Shown: positions 1 to 11,204, numbered from the stretch's first letter. The stretch is DNA of 64,000 nucleotides from Corbicula japonica (GCA_038501625.1 JAZAYU010000005.1:6572001-6636000); one strand, 5' to 3'. Numbers and translations are program-made. Notes: generated from the sequence alone by a model not told the origin.

Positions 1-294
1 TTCACAAATACTTCTGATAAAACATCCTATGTCTTCTCCGTCAGAGTTCTCTCTCACTCTGTATTTTTTGCTGTTTTTGACCTGCATAAATTGGGCCTTG
101 TCCAATATCTGGTGATTTCTAAAAGCAGTGAAGTCATTATGCCAGCTGACACATACGGAACAGAAATATTCTTTACAGTCTGTACAGTACTTTGATCCCT
201 CTGTGTTCTTATTTCTTCTGCTGCAAACTGAACATAAATTGTCAAAAGTTTCATCTGTCCCTCTTTCTATATCACTAGCTCCTCCTGTTGCCAT
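1..294 (-). CDS. B-box zinc-finger protein, 5' part (runs off window start)
   Basis: The minus-strand frame starting at the ATG at 294-292 stays open for 98 codons to the window edge. Its protein is a close paralogue of the complete gene at 3899-4909. Both begin MATGG, share the RGTDETF stretch and carry the same zinc-finger spacing: C-x2-C, then C-x2-C-x4-C-x2-C-x2-WH and a later H within about 50 residues. This is a B-box-type zinc finger of the TRIM/B-box-NHL class, usually a protein-interaction module. A RING finger is absent, since the protein starts just before the B-box. The propeller part expected downstream lies outside the window. The 5' flank (295-400) also resembles the flank of the second gene, including a GGATATCACATGCAT-like block, so the promoter was duplicated too. 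Function beyond the domain is unknown. Confidence 0.8.
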   Translation of the reverse strand, partial: MATGGASDIERGTDETFDNLCSVCSRRNKNTEGSKYCTDCKEYFCSVCVSWHNDFTAFRNHQILDKAQFMQVKNSKKYRVRENSDGEDIGCFIRSICE

Positions 295-640
295 TTTGGA
301 AAATATTGTTACATCTCTGGCTTGTCTTTTTTACTCTCGGATATCACATACATTTAACCACTTCTAGTCTACTCTGTTCGTTGAAACAAAATGAACTCTT
401 CATGGTTTTATGTATCAGTGAACAATAATTTGAACTTTACCCATACTAGTTGTGATGTACTGATTAAGCATTATTTACTTTATCAAATAACATCGACAAG
501 TATAGTACATTAGCGATAATATGACAATCATATGACAAACAATGTTATTTAAATATTGTTTATCAACAAAAATGTATGCAATGTTGATATCGCCAAGTTC
601 TCTTGATGATAATTGATTACAACTTGCCGTAAGAACATGT
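295..640. other. Upstream region of the partial B-box gene
   Basis: AT-rich sequence with no coding signal. The first 100 bases resemble the 5' flank of the paralogue at 4910-5000 and probably include the promoter, but no clear TATA box is seen. Confidence 0.4.
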
Positions 641-1635
641 CCACATAACCTCTGTAAGATCACGTTCACATAACCTACCGTAAGAACATGTTCACATAAC
701 CTGCCGTAAGATCATGTTCACATAAACTGCCGTAAGACCATGTTCACACAACTTGCCGTAAGATCATGTTCACATAACCTGCCATAAGATCATGTTCACA
801 TAACCTGCCGTAAGATCATGTTCACATAACCTGCCGTAAGATCATGTTCACATAAACTGCCGTAAGACCATGTTCACACAACTTGCCGTAAGATCATGTT
901 CACATAACCTGCCGTAAGATCATGTTCACACAACCTGCCGTAAGATCATGTTCACATAACCTGCCGTAAGATCATGTTCACATAACCTGCCGTAAGATCA
1001 TGTTCACATAACCTGCCGTAAGATCATGTTCACATAAACTGCCGTAAGACCATGTTCACACAACTTGCCGTAAGATCATGTTCACATAAACTGCCGTAAG
1101 ACCATGTTCACACAACTTGCCGTAAGATCATGTTCACATAACCTGCTGTAAGATCACATTCACATAACCTACTGTAAGAACATATTCACATAACCTACCG
1201 TAAGAACATGTTCACATAACCTGACGTAAGAACATGTTCACACAACTTGCCGTAAGAGCATGTTCACATAACCTGCGGTAAGATCGTGTTCACATAACCT
1301 GCCGTAAGATCACATTCACATAACCTGCCGTAAGATCATGTTCACATAACCTGCCATAAGATCATGTTCACATAACCTGCCGTAAGATCACGTTCACATA
1401 ACTAGCCATAAGATCACATTCACATAACCTGCCGTAAAATCATGTTCACATAACCTGCCTTAAGATCACGTTCACATAACCTGTTGTAAAATCATGTTCA
1501 CATAACCTGCTGTAAAATCATGTTCACATAACCTGCCGTAAGATCATGTTCACATAACGTGCCGTAAGATCACGTTCACATAACCTGCCGTAAAATCATG
1601 TTCACATAACCAGCCGTGTGTTCATGTTCAGTTAT
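640..1635. repeat. 26-bp minisatellite, about 38 copies
   Basis: The unit is close to ATAACCTGCCGTAAGATC followed by ATGTTCAC, repeated head to tail with few substitutions. A two-unit variant (AAACTGCCGTAAGACC, then ACTTGCC) recurs at about 720-770, 850-900, 1030-1075 and 1085-1130, so there is higher-order structure. Units reading GAACATGTTC contain a perfect 10-bp palindrome. No long ORF runs through it. Confidence 0.95.
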
Positions 1636-3898
1636 ATAAACAGAGTATCACATGACTTACCTGTAATCAGTTATATTATTTTATTGTGGTATGATAACCA
1701 GACAGTGAAGATGTTACTCTTTTCAGATTTTTATGAGCTATAATTTTATCTTGTGGCCAGTCCTTAGTGTAAGTAAAACATGTGAATGAACATCACCTGA
1801 GAACATTCACCCATTACTCCATATATGCATTTTACTGCATTGGCAAACAGTGTAGATTCTGATCAGCTGGCACATAGAGTCTGTGCTGTCAGATCAGCAT
1901 CTACACTGTTTACTTTCACGTTCATTAGGTTAGTAAGGACCATAAAGTGGAAAGTGTACAGTGGTGTAGCTACTATTAGGCCCTGTAGGCTAGGGCCAAC
2001 AAGTTAGACAGGAAAGTGACTTTTTATTTCAAAAGTCCCAAAATTATAAAATCAGGAGGGGGGTTGTGTCTTTGGGTCGATTTGTCTTCTGCGGAAAATG
2101 ATATTATGATTTGCTCAGAAGTTAATGTAGGCCTATGTTCCAATTCTCTGGGTTGTGACTCTTAATAATTTTGTATTGTTGTGTCGAATCAAATTCATAG
2201 TTTAAAGTTTTTGTTTTGTTATTTTTCTTTGAAAATAATTTGGAACGCACTTTGTGCTGTAATATTTTTAATCTCCACTTGTTTCCGGCTTCTGGTGAAA
2301 TTCGCCCTTAGACCCTTAACCAAGTGGCGACCACCCCTTGGAACATTTGTATGGGCCTACAACCTGAAAAAAGCTTGCTACACAGCTGGTGTAGATCCAG
2401 ATCAGATGGTAAAATGTGCTGGCAAATCTATATCTAGGCTGGTTGTACATGTGCTAAAGACATCTCAAAGGTCAATAATAAATCTTTGGCAACTTGCAGC
2501 TTGATACATTCATTAAAATGTTACCCCATGTGTATGTTATATACCTGGGTAGAATATAAATATTTCAGGTTTTTTTAAGACAAAGTAGGGTTTCTATAGC
2601 AAGGTATTTGCTGTCTGCAAGTTGGACAAAATAATCTTGTAAAGCTCTCTGTCTGAACACAGAAACATTAAAAGATAAGGGTTCGATTGGTGTAGTGTTA
2701 AACTTTGAAAACCATTGTTTCATCTTGAATTTTGGTACCTGTAGTATTTAGTGCTTAACAAAACATAACAAAAACATTTTTTACAAAGCATCGTTGTAAA
2801 CATAACAAAACAGAGAAATATACTAATCCAATTTTATTTTTTACATGTACACAATATCATCATCATAATATTATATCATTTTCTATTTCAGACACTTCTA
2901 CTAAACACATGTAACATTAACATCATTACCGGTACTTATTTAGCATAAATAGTAACTTCCATTTTTTTTGTAACTCAGAAATTTTGTTTAGTGATGCTAT
3001 ATTTTATCCTTAATCAGGGCACTTGTATGGCCATTTTTGGGGCCGAATATGGTTACCATTCCCCTCTCAAAATAGCATGTTTTTTCCCTGTCTCAGAAAA
3101 AATTTCCCCTGAAAAAAAATCAACTTAAAAATGCATGACTTTTGTGATTACTTTTTCGCAAACATTTTTGAGTGCAAAAAAACCCAAAACAGAAAGCTGA
3201 AAATAGCTTTTCTTTTGTCAGTAATTAAGATTTTGACAATGGGTCTGACTTGGCTACTAGAAGTAAAAAAAAGTGTAATGGTGCCTGACAATTGACTAGT
3301 TTAAGGGAAAAAAGCAACAAGATAAAGATTTTGCATTTAAAATACAAAATAAAGATTCCTTTGATCCTTGAAAATAAATTGTTTAATTTGTAAGTCTAAA
3401 GTCACAAAATATAATTGCTATTGTAATCAGTGGTAGAAAACTGTATTATGAGCAAGTTTAACACTTCAAAGTCTAAACATAATAGATAACTTAAATTTCC
3501 CCTTTTTTGTCTTTTTATCTTAAAACGACACAAAATTCCCCTTCCTGAGGGTATGGGTACCAGTCCCCAAAAGTTGTCTTGTGTCCTGTTAATTAAAGTT
3601 GTAGTACTTGAACATATCAAGACATTTGATAAAGCAAGAAGATGTTGTTATTTTTTCACAGAGGGCAAGGTTGTCTCCATTTTTGTAAATAATTATGAGA
3701 TCAATATTTTTTACATCAAAGTCTCAAACAGATTTTTGTTGTAAAATTTAATAAGTTTGTGGCATGTACTCAAGGAATTCACAATTGTTAAGAGTCCACT
3801 GAAAAAAAAGATACAGTTACCGGTACTCTTTTTTTTTTCAAGATGTCTCCATTTTAATAAAGGAATGAAGTAAAGAACAAGGTAATGGTTTATCATGT
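1636..3898. other. Intergenic region with MITE-A fragments
   Basis: A half copy of MITE-A lies at about 1835-1945 and a degenerate piece at about 2385-2450. The rest is AT-rich without coding support. The downstream flank of the 3899-4909 gene falls here. Confidence 0.5.
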
Positions 3899-4909
3899 TC
3901 ACTCTTTGATATCATATACTTCAGTTCCACCATAACAACCAACAATCAGTTTTGAGGTTTTCTTACAACAGCATACAGCAAAACATCTCTGATCCAATGT
4001 TGGCAATGGAACCTCACCGATCAGTTTTCCATCAAGAGTGAATTGTAAAATATTGTTAGAACCCTCACCACTTACTAGAACACTGTTGTTCTTGTATAAA
4101 CAGACACCACTTGCTTTTCCAAGTTTAGAATCATTAAATTCTCTAACAAGCTGACCATTTCTGTTCAGAATAATCAAGCCCTTCGTAGAGTGAGCAATAT
4201 AGATTGTAGAGCCATCACTGCTAACAGCAATGCTAGTGTAAACATTGATTGTGTCCTCAAACATCCTGCCCCAAAAATCAGGCTTATTGAACTGCTGCAG
4301 TCTTTCTCCTGCTAAGGTGTAAATGTACACTGATGGGAATCCATCAGAAACAAACAGCTTCTCATCATTATATGCTAAACCTGTACAATAAAATCCAGTT
4401 TTAATCTGTCTTGTTGTCTGCATTTTAAGTTCAATAGAAACAAACTGTATAAGTTTTTTATTGCCACAGCATACAGCAATTTCTTTTCTATTGATGGTGC
4501 ACACTTGTTGTGGCCACTTTGGAACTCTACAGGAGTCTGTGACAATGAGGAAAGACTCCAGGCGCTTCAGCGTCCTTTGATTATAATAAGACTCAATAAT
4601 AGTCCCATCATCAAGTTCACAAACATTTCTGATAAAAGTCCCTCTCACACTGCCTCTCCTGCAATTTTTGACCTGCATTAGCTTAGCCTTTTCCAATATT
4701 TGGTGATTTCTTAAAGAAGGGAAATCATTATGCCAGTCAACACAAATAGAACAGAAATATTTTTGACAATCTGTACAGTACTTTGATCCCTCTGTGTTCT
4801 TATTCCTTCTGCTGCAAGGTGAACATAAATTGTCAGACTCAAAAGTTTCATCTGTCCCTCTTTCTATTACACTAGCACTTCCAGTTTCACTAGGTCCTCC
4901 GGTTGCCAT
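3899..4909 (-). CDS. B-box zinc-finger / NHL-like repeat protein (336 aa)
   Basis: Intronless 336-residue protein from the ATG at 4909 to TGA at 3899-3901. Residues 29-69 hold a B-box-type zinc finger: C29, C32, C45, C48, C53, C56, H60 and H69. Residues from about 130 to the end form repeated blades typical of NHL/beta-propeller tails, for example SDGFPSVYIYTLAGE, AVSSDGSTIYIAHS and GSNNILQFTLDGKLIGE. Neither a RING finger nor an obvious coiled coil is present, so it is shorter than a classical TRIM-NHL ubiquitin ligase and may lack ligase activity itself. Such B-box/NHL proteins are strongly expanded in bivalves and are often discussed as innate-immune or regulatory factors; the role of this one is unknown. 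A paralogue on the same strand starts at 294. Confidence 0.85.
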   Translation of the reverse strand: MATGGPSETGSASVIERGTDETFESDNLCSPCSRRNKNTEGSKYCTDCQKYFCSICVDWHNDFPSLRNHQILEKAKLMQVKNCRRGSVRGTFIRNVCELDDGTIIESYYNQRTLKRLESFLIVTDSCRVPKWPQQVCTINRKEIAVCCGNKKLIQFVSIELKMQTTRQIKTGFYCTGLAYNDEKLFVSDGFPSVYIYTLAGERLQQFNKPDFWGRMFEDTINVYTSIAVSSDGSTIYIAHSTKGLIILNRNGQLVREFNDSKLGKASGVCLYKNNSVLVSGEGSNNILQFTLDGKLIGEVPLPTLDQRCFAVCCCKKTSKLIVGCYGGTEVYDIKE

Positions 4910-5740
4910 TTTCGAAAAAATCTTACATCTTATTCAAACTAGGATATCACATGCATTAATCTCTTTCATTAAAATCCTTTCTTCAAAATAAAATTAACTT
5001 TAACCTATATCCCACTGTAGATTGTATAATTGATTCAGGTCAGAATGATAATCTTTATAAAACATCACATGATCTTCAATCTATAACTAATTAAGGATAT
5101 GTAGACAGTCACATGATACTCTAATTATATAACCAAGAATAATCTTATGGCAGATAGAAGTGAATTAAAATATCAATCAGTAATAAATAAAAGTATGAGA
5201 ACATGTTGATATTAAAATTTGTAAATGATTTTGTGTGATTAAATTTAAATGTATTTGTCTGTCATGTGACTGTACTTGTCTGTCTTGTGACTGTCTAGTT
5301 ATCACTAACATACTATTGAATAAAGGTTTCTCATGTGATCTGATAATAAAAATAAGAATTGGGTTATCCTGAATACATGTTTATTATAGTATATGGTATC
5401 ATTTAAATTCACAAAGTTTGTGCAAAAGGTCAATTTAGTGTAGCAAAAATTCACTCAGATATAATAGCAATTAAGATAACTTGAGCCAAAAACGTTATGT
5501 GAAGGTCTAATTTGAAAGAGTTATGTTCCTTTCTGGTTTTTTAGCCTCATTATCCTGAAAAAAGATCAAAGGGCAACACAAGTGTTTCACTCATACCTAG
5601 TCTAGTTGTAGTTTTAAATGCAATAAAAGTGTATGGACCCTAAACCCAAGGACTAGACATTAGGCAGACCTATCGCAAACAAAATATTGAAGAAGGAAAA
5701 AGTAAGCACCATGACTATGAATTATGTTTATCAATTGCAG
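4910..5740. other. Intergenic or intron, no gene seen
   Basis: AT-rich sequence with a small local duplication around TGTCTGTCATGTGACTGT (about 5250-5300). It may be an intron of the plus-strand coiled-coil gene that follows, with the minus-strand B-box genes nested upstream. Confidence 0.4.
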
Positions 5741-8700
5741 GAAGATCAAGAGGAATTGGAACATATCACAAGAACAGAACTTGCCAAATACGAGCGCGAA
5801 AAGCAGATGACACAAAATCATATCACCAAAGAAGTCACAGAAGCTTGCATAGAAATGATGCATCCCAGTTTGAAAGATATGGCTTTACAAAATATGGTCA
5901 TGAAAAAGGTAAAATATTGGACGTAAAAACACAAGGTTTTGTATTTTTTATGAAATGTCTGATACTCAGTGGCGGATCCAGAGGGGGTTCGTAATTTCCG
6001 TAAATTTTTTGGGTCCCGGGTGGTTTGAGGTTCCAAGTTTGTGGGTATGAATCAATATGACTGGTTTTCAGAAATAAATCGATGACCAGTTGGTGATAAA
6101 TTGTTTCATTTGACGACAAAAATGCTACCTCAATGGTAGTCTTCAGTTGAGTGTCAAAACTTAGACTTTACGCATACTGCCTACTCTCAATTTAAACCTG
6201 TGTATTGCCAATAAACAACTTCGCACCCTTTGCCACTGTAGGTGGCCAATCTGCTTTTAATAAAAACAAGAAAGTAGGAATTTGTTAATCAATGGAAAAC
6301 TTAGTATTGCATGTTTTTTGCGTCCCAAAATCTCTCGTCAAGGGCATTTGATAAAACACAGAAAAGGTGACCTTTGCAACTTAATGACATTCGAAGTTAG
6401 AGTTTGTGCTATAAAAAAAGTCAGAAAATACTTAGACGTAACATACTTTATATCATATGAAGATTGCATCGGTGCCACTTCGTTTTTTTCCGAATTTGTT
6501 CTAACTAAAAACGAAACTACTTGATCTTGAAACCTCTTACTCTTAATTCAACATCGTTGGCAGATTTTACGTTTATGAAAACAAGATATTTTATTAATTC
6601 TGACAAATTTTGACTTGACTTAGATTGTAATGGAAGCTGATTATTCGCTGTGTTCTGATACATAGAGAGAATAATTCTAAATATTCTATGGTAGTTAAGT
6701 TGTTTAAATACATAAAAAACGTCTATAAAATCCCCACAAAATACATCAGAATGCAGGATTTAGCATATACATTTTCAAAATTTTCCAAGGGAACAGGCCC
6801 CCGAGCCTCTAGATTGATTAGGATTCTTACAAATTCATTTGGGTCTCTTAAAAATTTTATTTATCGAGAACTATCAACGTGTCCGAGGGGCTGATGTTCA
6901 AGCTCAGTTACAAATTAACACTGTTAAAAATATGACTCCCTGAGTGAGTCGAACCCCCTTTGCTGAAATCCTGGATCCGCCCCTAGATACTGGTGTCTTA
7001 CTTTATTAAGCCTTTTGGAATCAGCCTCTAAGGTCATAAACATTTTGTAATGCTCAGCTGAGTTTTGTGCTTAAAGTAGCAGGTTCACAAAGACTACTTT
7101 CAGTCATAACTGTTGCATAAGAAGTGGAATTCATTAAATTAATTCAAAACAGGCATAGTAAAAAGTATGGAGTGCAGACTTGGATTGGAGTCTGCTTCAA
7201 GGTCAGACCAAGACACCACTCTGTACTTTACAATATGGCTGGTAAAAACATGATAGTTGCACTGAAATCACTTGTTGATTTCAGGATATGGAATTAAACA
7301 GAAGACAAGGGAAGGTAAAAAAAACAGGCATTGTATAAAATATGGAGTGGGGTCTTGGATACACCACTCCAAGACTCCACTGCAAGACTCAACTTCATAC
7401 TTTATACTATGCCAGTAAAACATTAAAATTGCAGAAAACTCTCTTTTTGATTTCAGGAGATGGAATTACACAGGAGACAGCAAGAAGAGCTCATTAGAGT
7501 GAACACAGAACTAGAAAGAACTGTTAAACAGTTGTTACAAGATCCTAAGACAAATATACGACAACAAATGTTCCCAGAATTCTTCTTGTATCAACAAAAG
7601 TATAGTGCTTTACACCTCATTTTTCACATTTGAAACTGTGTAGGCCTAGATCAGCCTACGCTTCCATGCAGTTTAATCAGGATCTACATGATTCACTATT
7701 CAGTGATTAGTTCTTTTAACCCTTTTGTCCATAGGATATGGCAGTGTAGATCTATCAGCTAGCACATCAGATTAGACAGTACAGGGCTGAAGGTTATAAA
7801 GCCGAGTTTGGAAACCAGTCTCAAATCTCAAGCATCTGATTGGCTGAAATGGTGACTGGTCGCCATTTCAGCCAATCAACTGCTTCAGATTTGAGACTGG
7901 TTTCCATGCTCAGCTTTATAACCTTGGGCACTGATATGCAGGCTGATCAGGATCTACACTGTCTGCACATGTGGTAAAACCCATAATATGTGGAGGGTTA
8001 ATATAAAACAATGGGCTAGGTCAAATGGAAAGAAAGCTGCAATCATTTCATAAAACTTTATTGTATCATGAGAAAAATCGGAACTGAAAAAATCTGGTCC
8101 CTGGTTTATAAAACTGAGTATTTGGACCAGTCTCAGAGCTCGTCAATCTGATTGGTTGAAATTTAGCAGTCATTTTCATACAAAGAACTGACTCTATGGT
8201 TAAGACTTTTATCAAAAAGGCAATTAGTGTAGATCCAAATCAGTCAGCACATTCATGCCTCATAATCTGGATCTACACTGATTGCTTATTTGATTAAAGT
8301 TGTATCAATGAAATAAAGGCATAAGGTACATTTAATGAGAAAGAATGTACATTGATAAAGAAAAATATCCATAATATTTATATTAGTAATACTGTGAAAT
8401 AATTAATACTTATGGGTTAATAATTTTTCTGGATTTCCATGTACCATGAAATAAAGAATTAAACATAAAATGTTTTTAAGACAATTGAGATCCAAAAAAG
8501 TAGTATCTATTGGATAATTGAAAACCATGAAATTTTGTAACCATGAATAAATGTGCATTCACAGATGTTGGCTTGTAAGCTGCACTTATGTATAAGCAGC
8601 ACCCTTAAAAATCGTTGAAAACAAGGAGAAAAGTTCCTTTACAATTGACTTAATTAATTTTGATTGAAGCATAACACTCACCAATCATGTTTTAATTTCA

Positions 8701-8762
8701 GATGTACACCAGAAATGGAAGTGGTGCTAGATATACCGACACAAGAATGGCTGCCCATATAG
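5741..8762 (+). CDS. Coiled-coil protein, last three coding exons
   Basis: Exons are 5741-5908, 7457-7599 and 8702-8762. They are bounded by ...TTGCAG/GTAAAA, TTTCAG/GTATAG and TTTCAG, with TAG at 8760-8762. Phases match (0, then 2), giving 123 C-terminal residues; upstream exons are not in view. Exon 1 here is charged and helical (EDQEELEHITRTELAKYERE), ending near VMKK. It continues into EMELHRRQQEELIRVNTELE, a coiled coil, and the tail ends EWLPI. The KKE-(M)-E-x-HRR-x3-EEL pattern resembles ciliary coiled-coil proteins such as CCDC83/BBOF1-like members; this is a guess from pattern, not a firm match. A possible extra 30-bp exon lies at 7285-7314. If the GTATAG donor is skipped, the second exon would read through to TGA near 7632, a shorter alternative end. 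Confidence 0.6.
5964..6988. mobile_element. Element with inverted GGCGGATCCAG ends
   Basis: The left end reads GTGGCGGATCCAGAGGGGG and the right end is its inverse, CCTGGATCCGCCCC, about 1 kb apart inside an intron of the coiled-coil gene. The same GGATCC/GGGGGTTC end motif occurs at about 26320-26490, 30895-31025, 34900-35050, 35760-35930, 53745-53862, 56215-56395 and 56670-56780, so this is a dispersed family. The interior holds no transposase that I can recognise. Confidence 0.55.
7140..7485 (+). repeat. Tandem duplication of an intron-exon junction
   Basis: Bases about 7140-7310 and 7320-7485 are diverged copies of each other. Both contain an AGGCAT...AAAATATGGAGTG-like block and both end in TTGATTTCAG followed by an exon-like GA(T/G)ATGGAATTA. 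The second copy is the real exon starting at 7457. The first makes a candidate mini-exon (7285-7314). Confidence 0.7.
7285..7314 (+). other. Candidate duplicated 30-bp mini-exon
   Basis: Preceded by GATTTCAG and followed by GTAAAA, 30 bp long, phase 0 at both ends. It would add DMELNRRQGK before the exon that begins EMELHRRQQ. It could be used or skipped without breaking the frame, or be a non-functional copy. Confidence 0.35.
7716..8001. mobile_element. MITE-A copy with nested MITE-B insertion
   Basis: Starts TTAACCCTTTTGTCCAT and ends GTGGAGGGTTAA, the inverted end. Between the arms (GTGTAGATCTATCAGC... and ...GATCAGGATCTACACTG) a second fold-back element sits at 7789-7927, so it inserted later. 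Confidence 0.7.
7789..7927. mobile_element. MITE-B fold-back element (nested)
   Basis: Near-perfect hairpin of about 65-bp arms running from AAGGTTATAAAGC to its inverse GCTTTATAACCTT. The arms carry CAAGCATCTGATTGGCTG and its complement CAGCCAATCA..., i.e. CCAAT motifs. Related copies or pieces: 8100-8180, 27854-27986, 33958-34028, 35055-35275, 35958-36029 and 47891-47999. Confidence 0.75.
8222..8292. repeat. MITE-A half element
   Basis: Single imperfect palindrome TTAGTGTAGATCCAAATCAG ... CTGGATCTACACTGA, one arm of the MITE-A structure. It lies in the last intron of the coiled-coil gene. Confidence 0.6.
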
Positions 8763-8880
8763 CATCGGTGTGTTCACAATAGTTTGTTGTGTTTTACATA
8801 CCATCACTGTGGTATCATTTTATATGCTCAGGTTATATTTTTGCATATTTTGTGCTTGGACAATGAAGCAAACCCCAGTG

Positions 8881-8886
8881 AAATAA
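8881..8886 (+). promoter_or_regulatory. Polyadenylation signal AATAAA
   Basis: AATAAA about 120 bases after the TAG at 8760-8762; the likely 3' end of the coiled-coil gene. Confidence 0.45.
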
Positions 8887-9344
8887 AACCCCAGTAAAAT
8901 TAAACTGTGTAATAGTTTCTAATAGAATAATGCAGATGCGCAAATTTATGTCTGCGCAATTACATGATTTTCCATTTTTTTGTTAAAAATTTGTCCCAGT
9001 GAAATTTTACCTACCATGACTTATTGCCACCTGTATTGGATTGTTGCAGTTCTAGCAGAAGGCAATGCATCACTTGAGTGCAATAACAGTATAACTCCTT
9101 GTTTCAAAGGTACATGTACTGTGTTTTTTTTGCACTGTGATGACGTCCGTGATGATTGAAGTTTAAAGGTCATTATGTTCTTTGCTACAAAAAAAAATAA
9201 ATTGTTGAATACAGGTTAACCAGGTTAACTGTAGAATACAAGTTTATTTAAGCTTCAATGGTTGTTGTACTGAGATTGAAGAATTTAAAGTAATGTTTAG
9301 CATTATTTTGTTTTATCTTGTGCTTTCCTGTGAGTTATAGAATT
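8887..9344. other. Intergenic, nothing recognised
   Basis: AT-rich sequence without ORF, RNA gene or repeat family that I recognise. Confidence 0.4.
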
Positions 9345-9706
9345 TCCTTAGTAAAATAAAAGTGGAATTCCTCTGTTTTTAACATGTGGAATATCATTTT
9401 TATTTTCACTGTTTTTTGACAGTGTTAGTTGTACCTAATAACATAATATTCTGAATAAGGATGTTTAGATTTGGAGGAAATATTAACATTTTTGACACCA
9501 TTTCATGCAATTTTTCTGTCAAAATCACACAAATTATGTATTAAAGGCATAAAATTAAGATAAAATTTGTTTGTACTGGTTAATGTTTACTTGTGCACTC
9601 CGTATTTCAACTTGTGGCTATGCACTCATAAAAAATTTGAACTCTGTAGCATACTCAGTGAAATATATTTATATCTTCCCCTGGTAAAAACAAATATCCT
9701 CAATAT
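9345..9706 (-). mobile_element. MITE-C copy, diverged, reverse orientation
   Basis: Read on the minus strand it starts GAGGATATTTGTTTTTACC and ends in the tail block containing CAGTGAAAATAAAAATGATA. It thus aligns with the copies at 11774-12216 and 44341-44784, but is more diverged. Confidence 0.65.
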
Positions 9707-9859
9707 TATGGACATGCTGCAAACATTGCTTATGAAAGAAACTGAGAATATTAGGAAATGCAAACATTTGTGATGACCTTGAGCAAGTTCAAAAAATATT
9801 CTTGGTGAATTACTTCTGTAGTTCACACTGATTATAGGGATTATAATTTTTTTTTAAAA

Positions 9860-10245
9860 TAATGTTTGTGTTACTGCTGAATACTGTGGTTATTTAACTG
9901 CTGAAAACAATATTTATTTAATACTGAACACTGTGCCTATTTTACTGCTGAATAAAGTGAATATTTTACGGCTATATTATACTGTGAATATTTACTGCTA
10001 AATACAGAGAATATTTTACTGCTGAATACAGAGAATATTTTGCTGCTGAATACAGTGAATATTACTGCTGAATACAGTGAATATTACTGCTGAATTTTGT
10101 TATTATTTTATTACTGAAGACAGTGATTATTATTTTACTGTTTTAGACAGTACGTTGTTATCATTTTACTGCTGAATACAGCAATGATGTTTTTGCTGAA
10201 TACAGTAATTATTTACTTATGAATACAGTGATTATGTTATTGCCT
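9860..10245. repeat. Degenerate ~26-bp minisatellite
   Basis: About 15 imperfect repeats of TTACTGCTGAATACAGTGAA followed by TATTT, with unit length varying between about 20 and 30 bp. Confidence 0.8.
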
Positions 10246-10384
10246 ATGTTAAAAATTACATACAGCTGCAACTGAAGTGAATTGTATATTTTAATTGAGA
10301 AAAATTAAATTGTTTATTGTAGATGCGTGGTCCTGACATAAAATCTCTTTAGTATATTGGTTTTGCGCTGAGGCTTGAATCCCA

Positions 10385-10580
10385 CTTGCAACCAGTATAG
10401 ATCCAGATCAGCTTGCATTCTGATTAGGATCGTCAGTAGTTGCTAATAGAGTCACATGGGTGAAAGTTGGCAAAACTGAAAATACTGAAACCTAAAGCTG
10501 GGGGCTGCTAGGGCCCCCGGTGGGTCCAGGGCAACGCCCTGGCCAGGGGACCAGGGGGCCGGAGGCCCCCGGAAGCTTCT
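10385..10580. repeat. MITE-A half element and GC-rich stem-loop block
   Basis: 10385-10460 is a MITE-A arm (GTATAGATCCAGATCAGC...). From about 10500 to 10575 the base composition switches sharply to GC, with self-complementary runs (GGGCAACGCCCTGG; GGGGGCCGGAGGCCCCC). No coding frame is evident. The block looks like the end of a dispersed repeat. Confidence 0.55.
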
Positions 10581-10733
10581 GCATTCCTTGCAAATTAATG
10601 TGTAGAAATGGCCTCTCCTGGCAACTAGCTGCTACTATAAAAGGGGTATGATTAAGTATTTCAAGTTGGCAATTGAGAAAATATTCACCAATTTTGCGAG
10701 TTCAAAATTATTACTACAACCTTCATAAGTAAT

Positions 10734-10946
10734 CTATCTATAACTCTGGTTAGTTTTGACGATCTTTTTTTTCTTTAAATGCGCAGCATCGTCTGCATGA
10801 AGACGAATGGAATTCTTTCCGTTCGATTTGTAATTGATAGTCTTGTTGCAATATTGACAGAACGCCATGCCGCTTGCTTCCGGCTTCTGCAGCCATTCTC
10901 CCCATTTTTCGCCGCGAGAATCACTTTCGCGTAGCCATTCCCATCT
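10734..10946 (-). pseudogene. BED/C2-H2-type zinc-finger fragment, probably transposon-derived
   Basis: The minus-strand frame between a TGA (10949-10947) and a TAG (10736-10734) gives about 70 codons. They hold a tryptophan-rich lead (EKWGEWLQKPE), then C-Q-Y-C, NYKSNGKNSIRLH and a second H six residues later. C-x2-C followed by H-x5-H about 17 residues on, behind W...W, is the layout of BED-like DNA-binding fingers found at the N-terminus of hAT-type transposases and domesticated relatives. There is no start codon in good context and no continuing ORF either side, so it is either one exon of a larger gene or a decayed transposon piece. Confidence 0.45.
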
Positions 10947-11204
10947 TCATTTATTCTTTAAGTTAGCTTCAAGCTGCTTCGTGTTATAACCCAGGGGCAA
11001 AATCTTCATTTTTACAGATTTCTTTTATCATTTGCGAGCGTTGTTTTGTACTTGTTGTTGTTCAAGCGAAAACTTAAATAAAGTAGCATACGATTGGACG
11101 CCGGAGTCTCACTGACCAATCAGAATTGCCGATACAACTGCACTCCGCGTGGTTTTGTTAATATCGCTATCGTCTTCGCTATCGTCTGTCGCCCTGTACC
11201 CACT

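Noticed and set aside
640..1635. CRISPR-like direct repeat array
   Set aside because: No unique spacers; units are contiguous 26-bp minisatellite repeats in a eukaryotic genome. The same holds for the other arrays.
2181..2504. Open frame of 107 codons on plus strand
   Set aside because: Its second half reads through a degenerate MITE-A arm and there is no recognisable domain or splice support.
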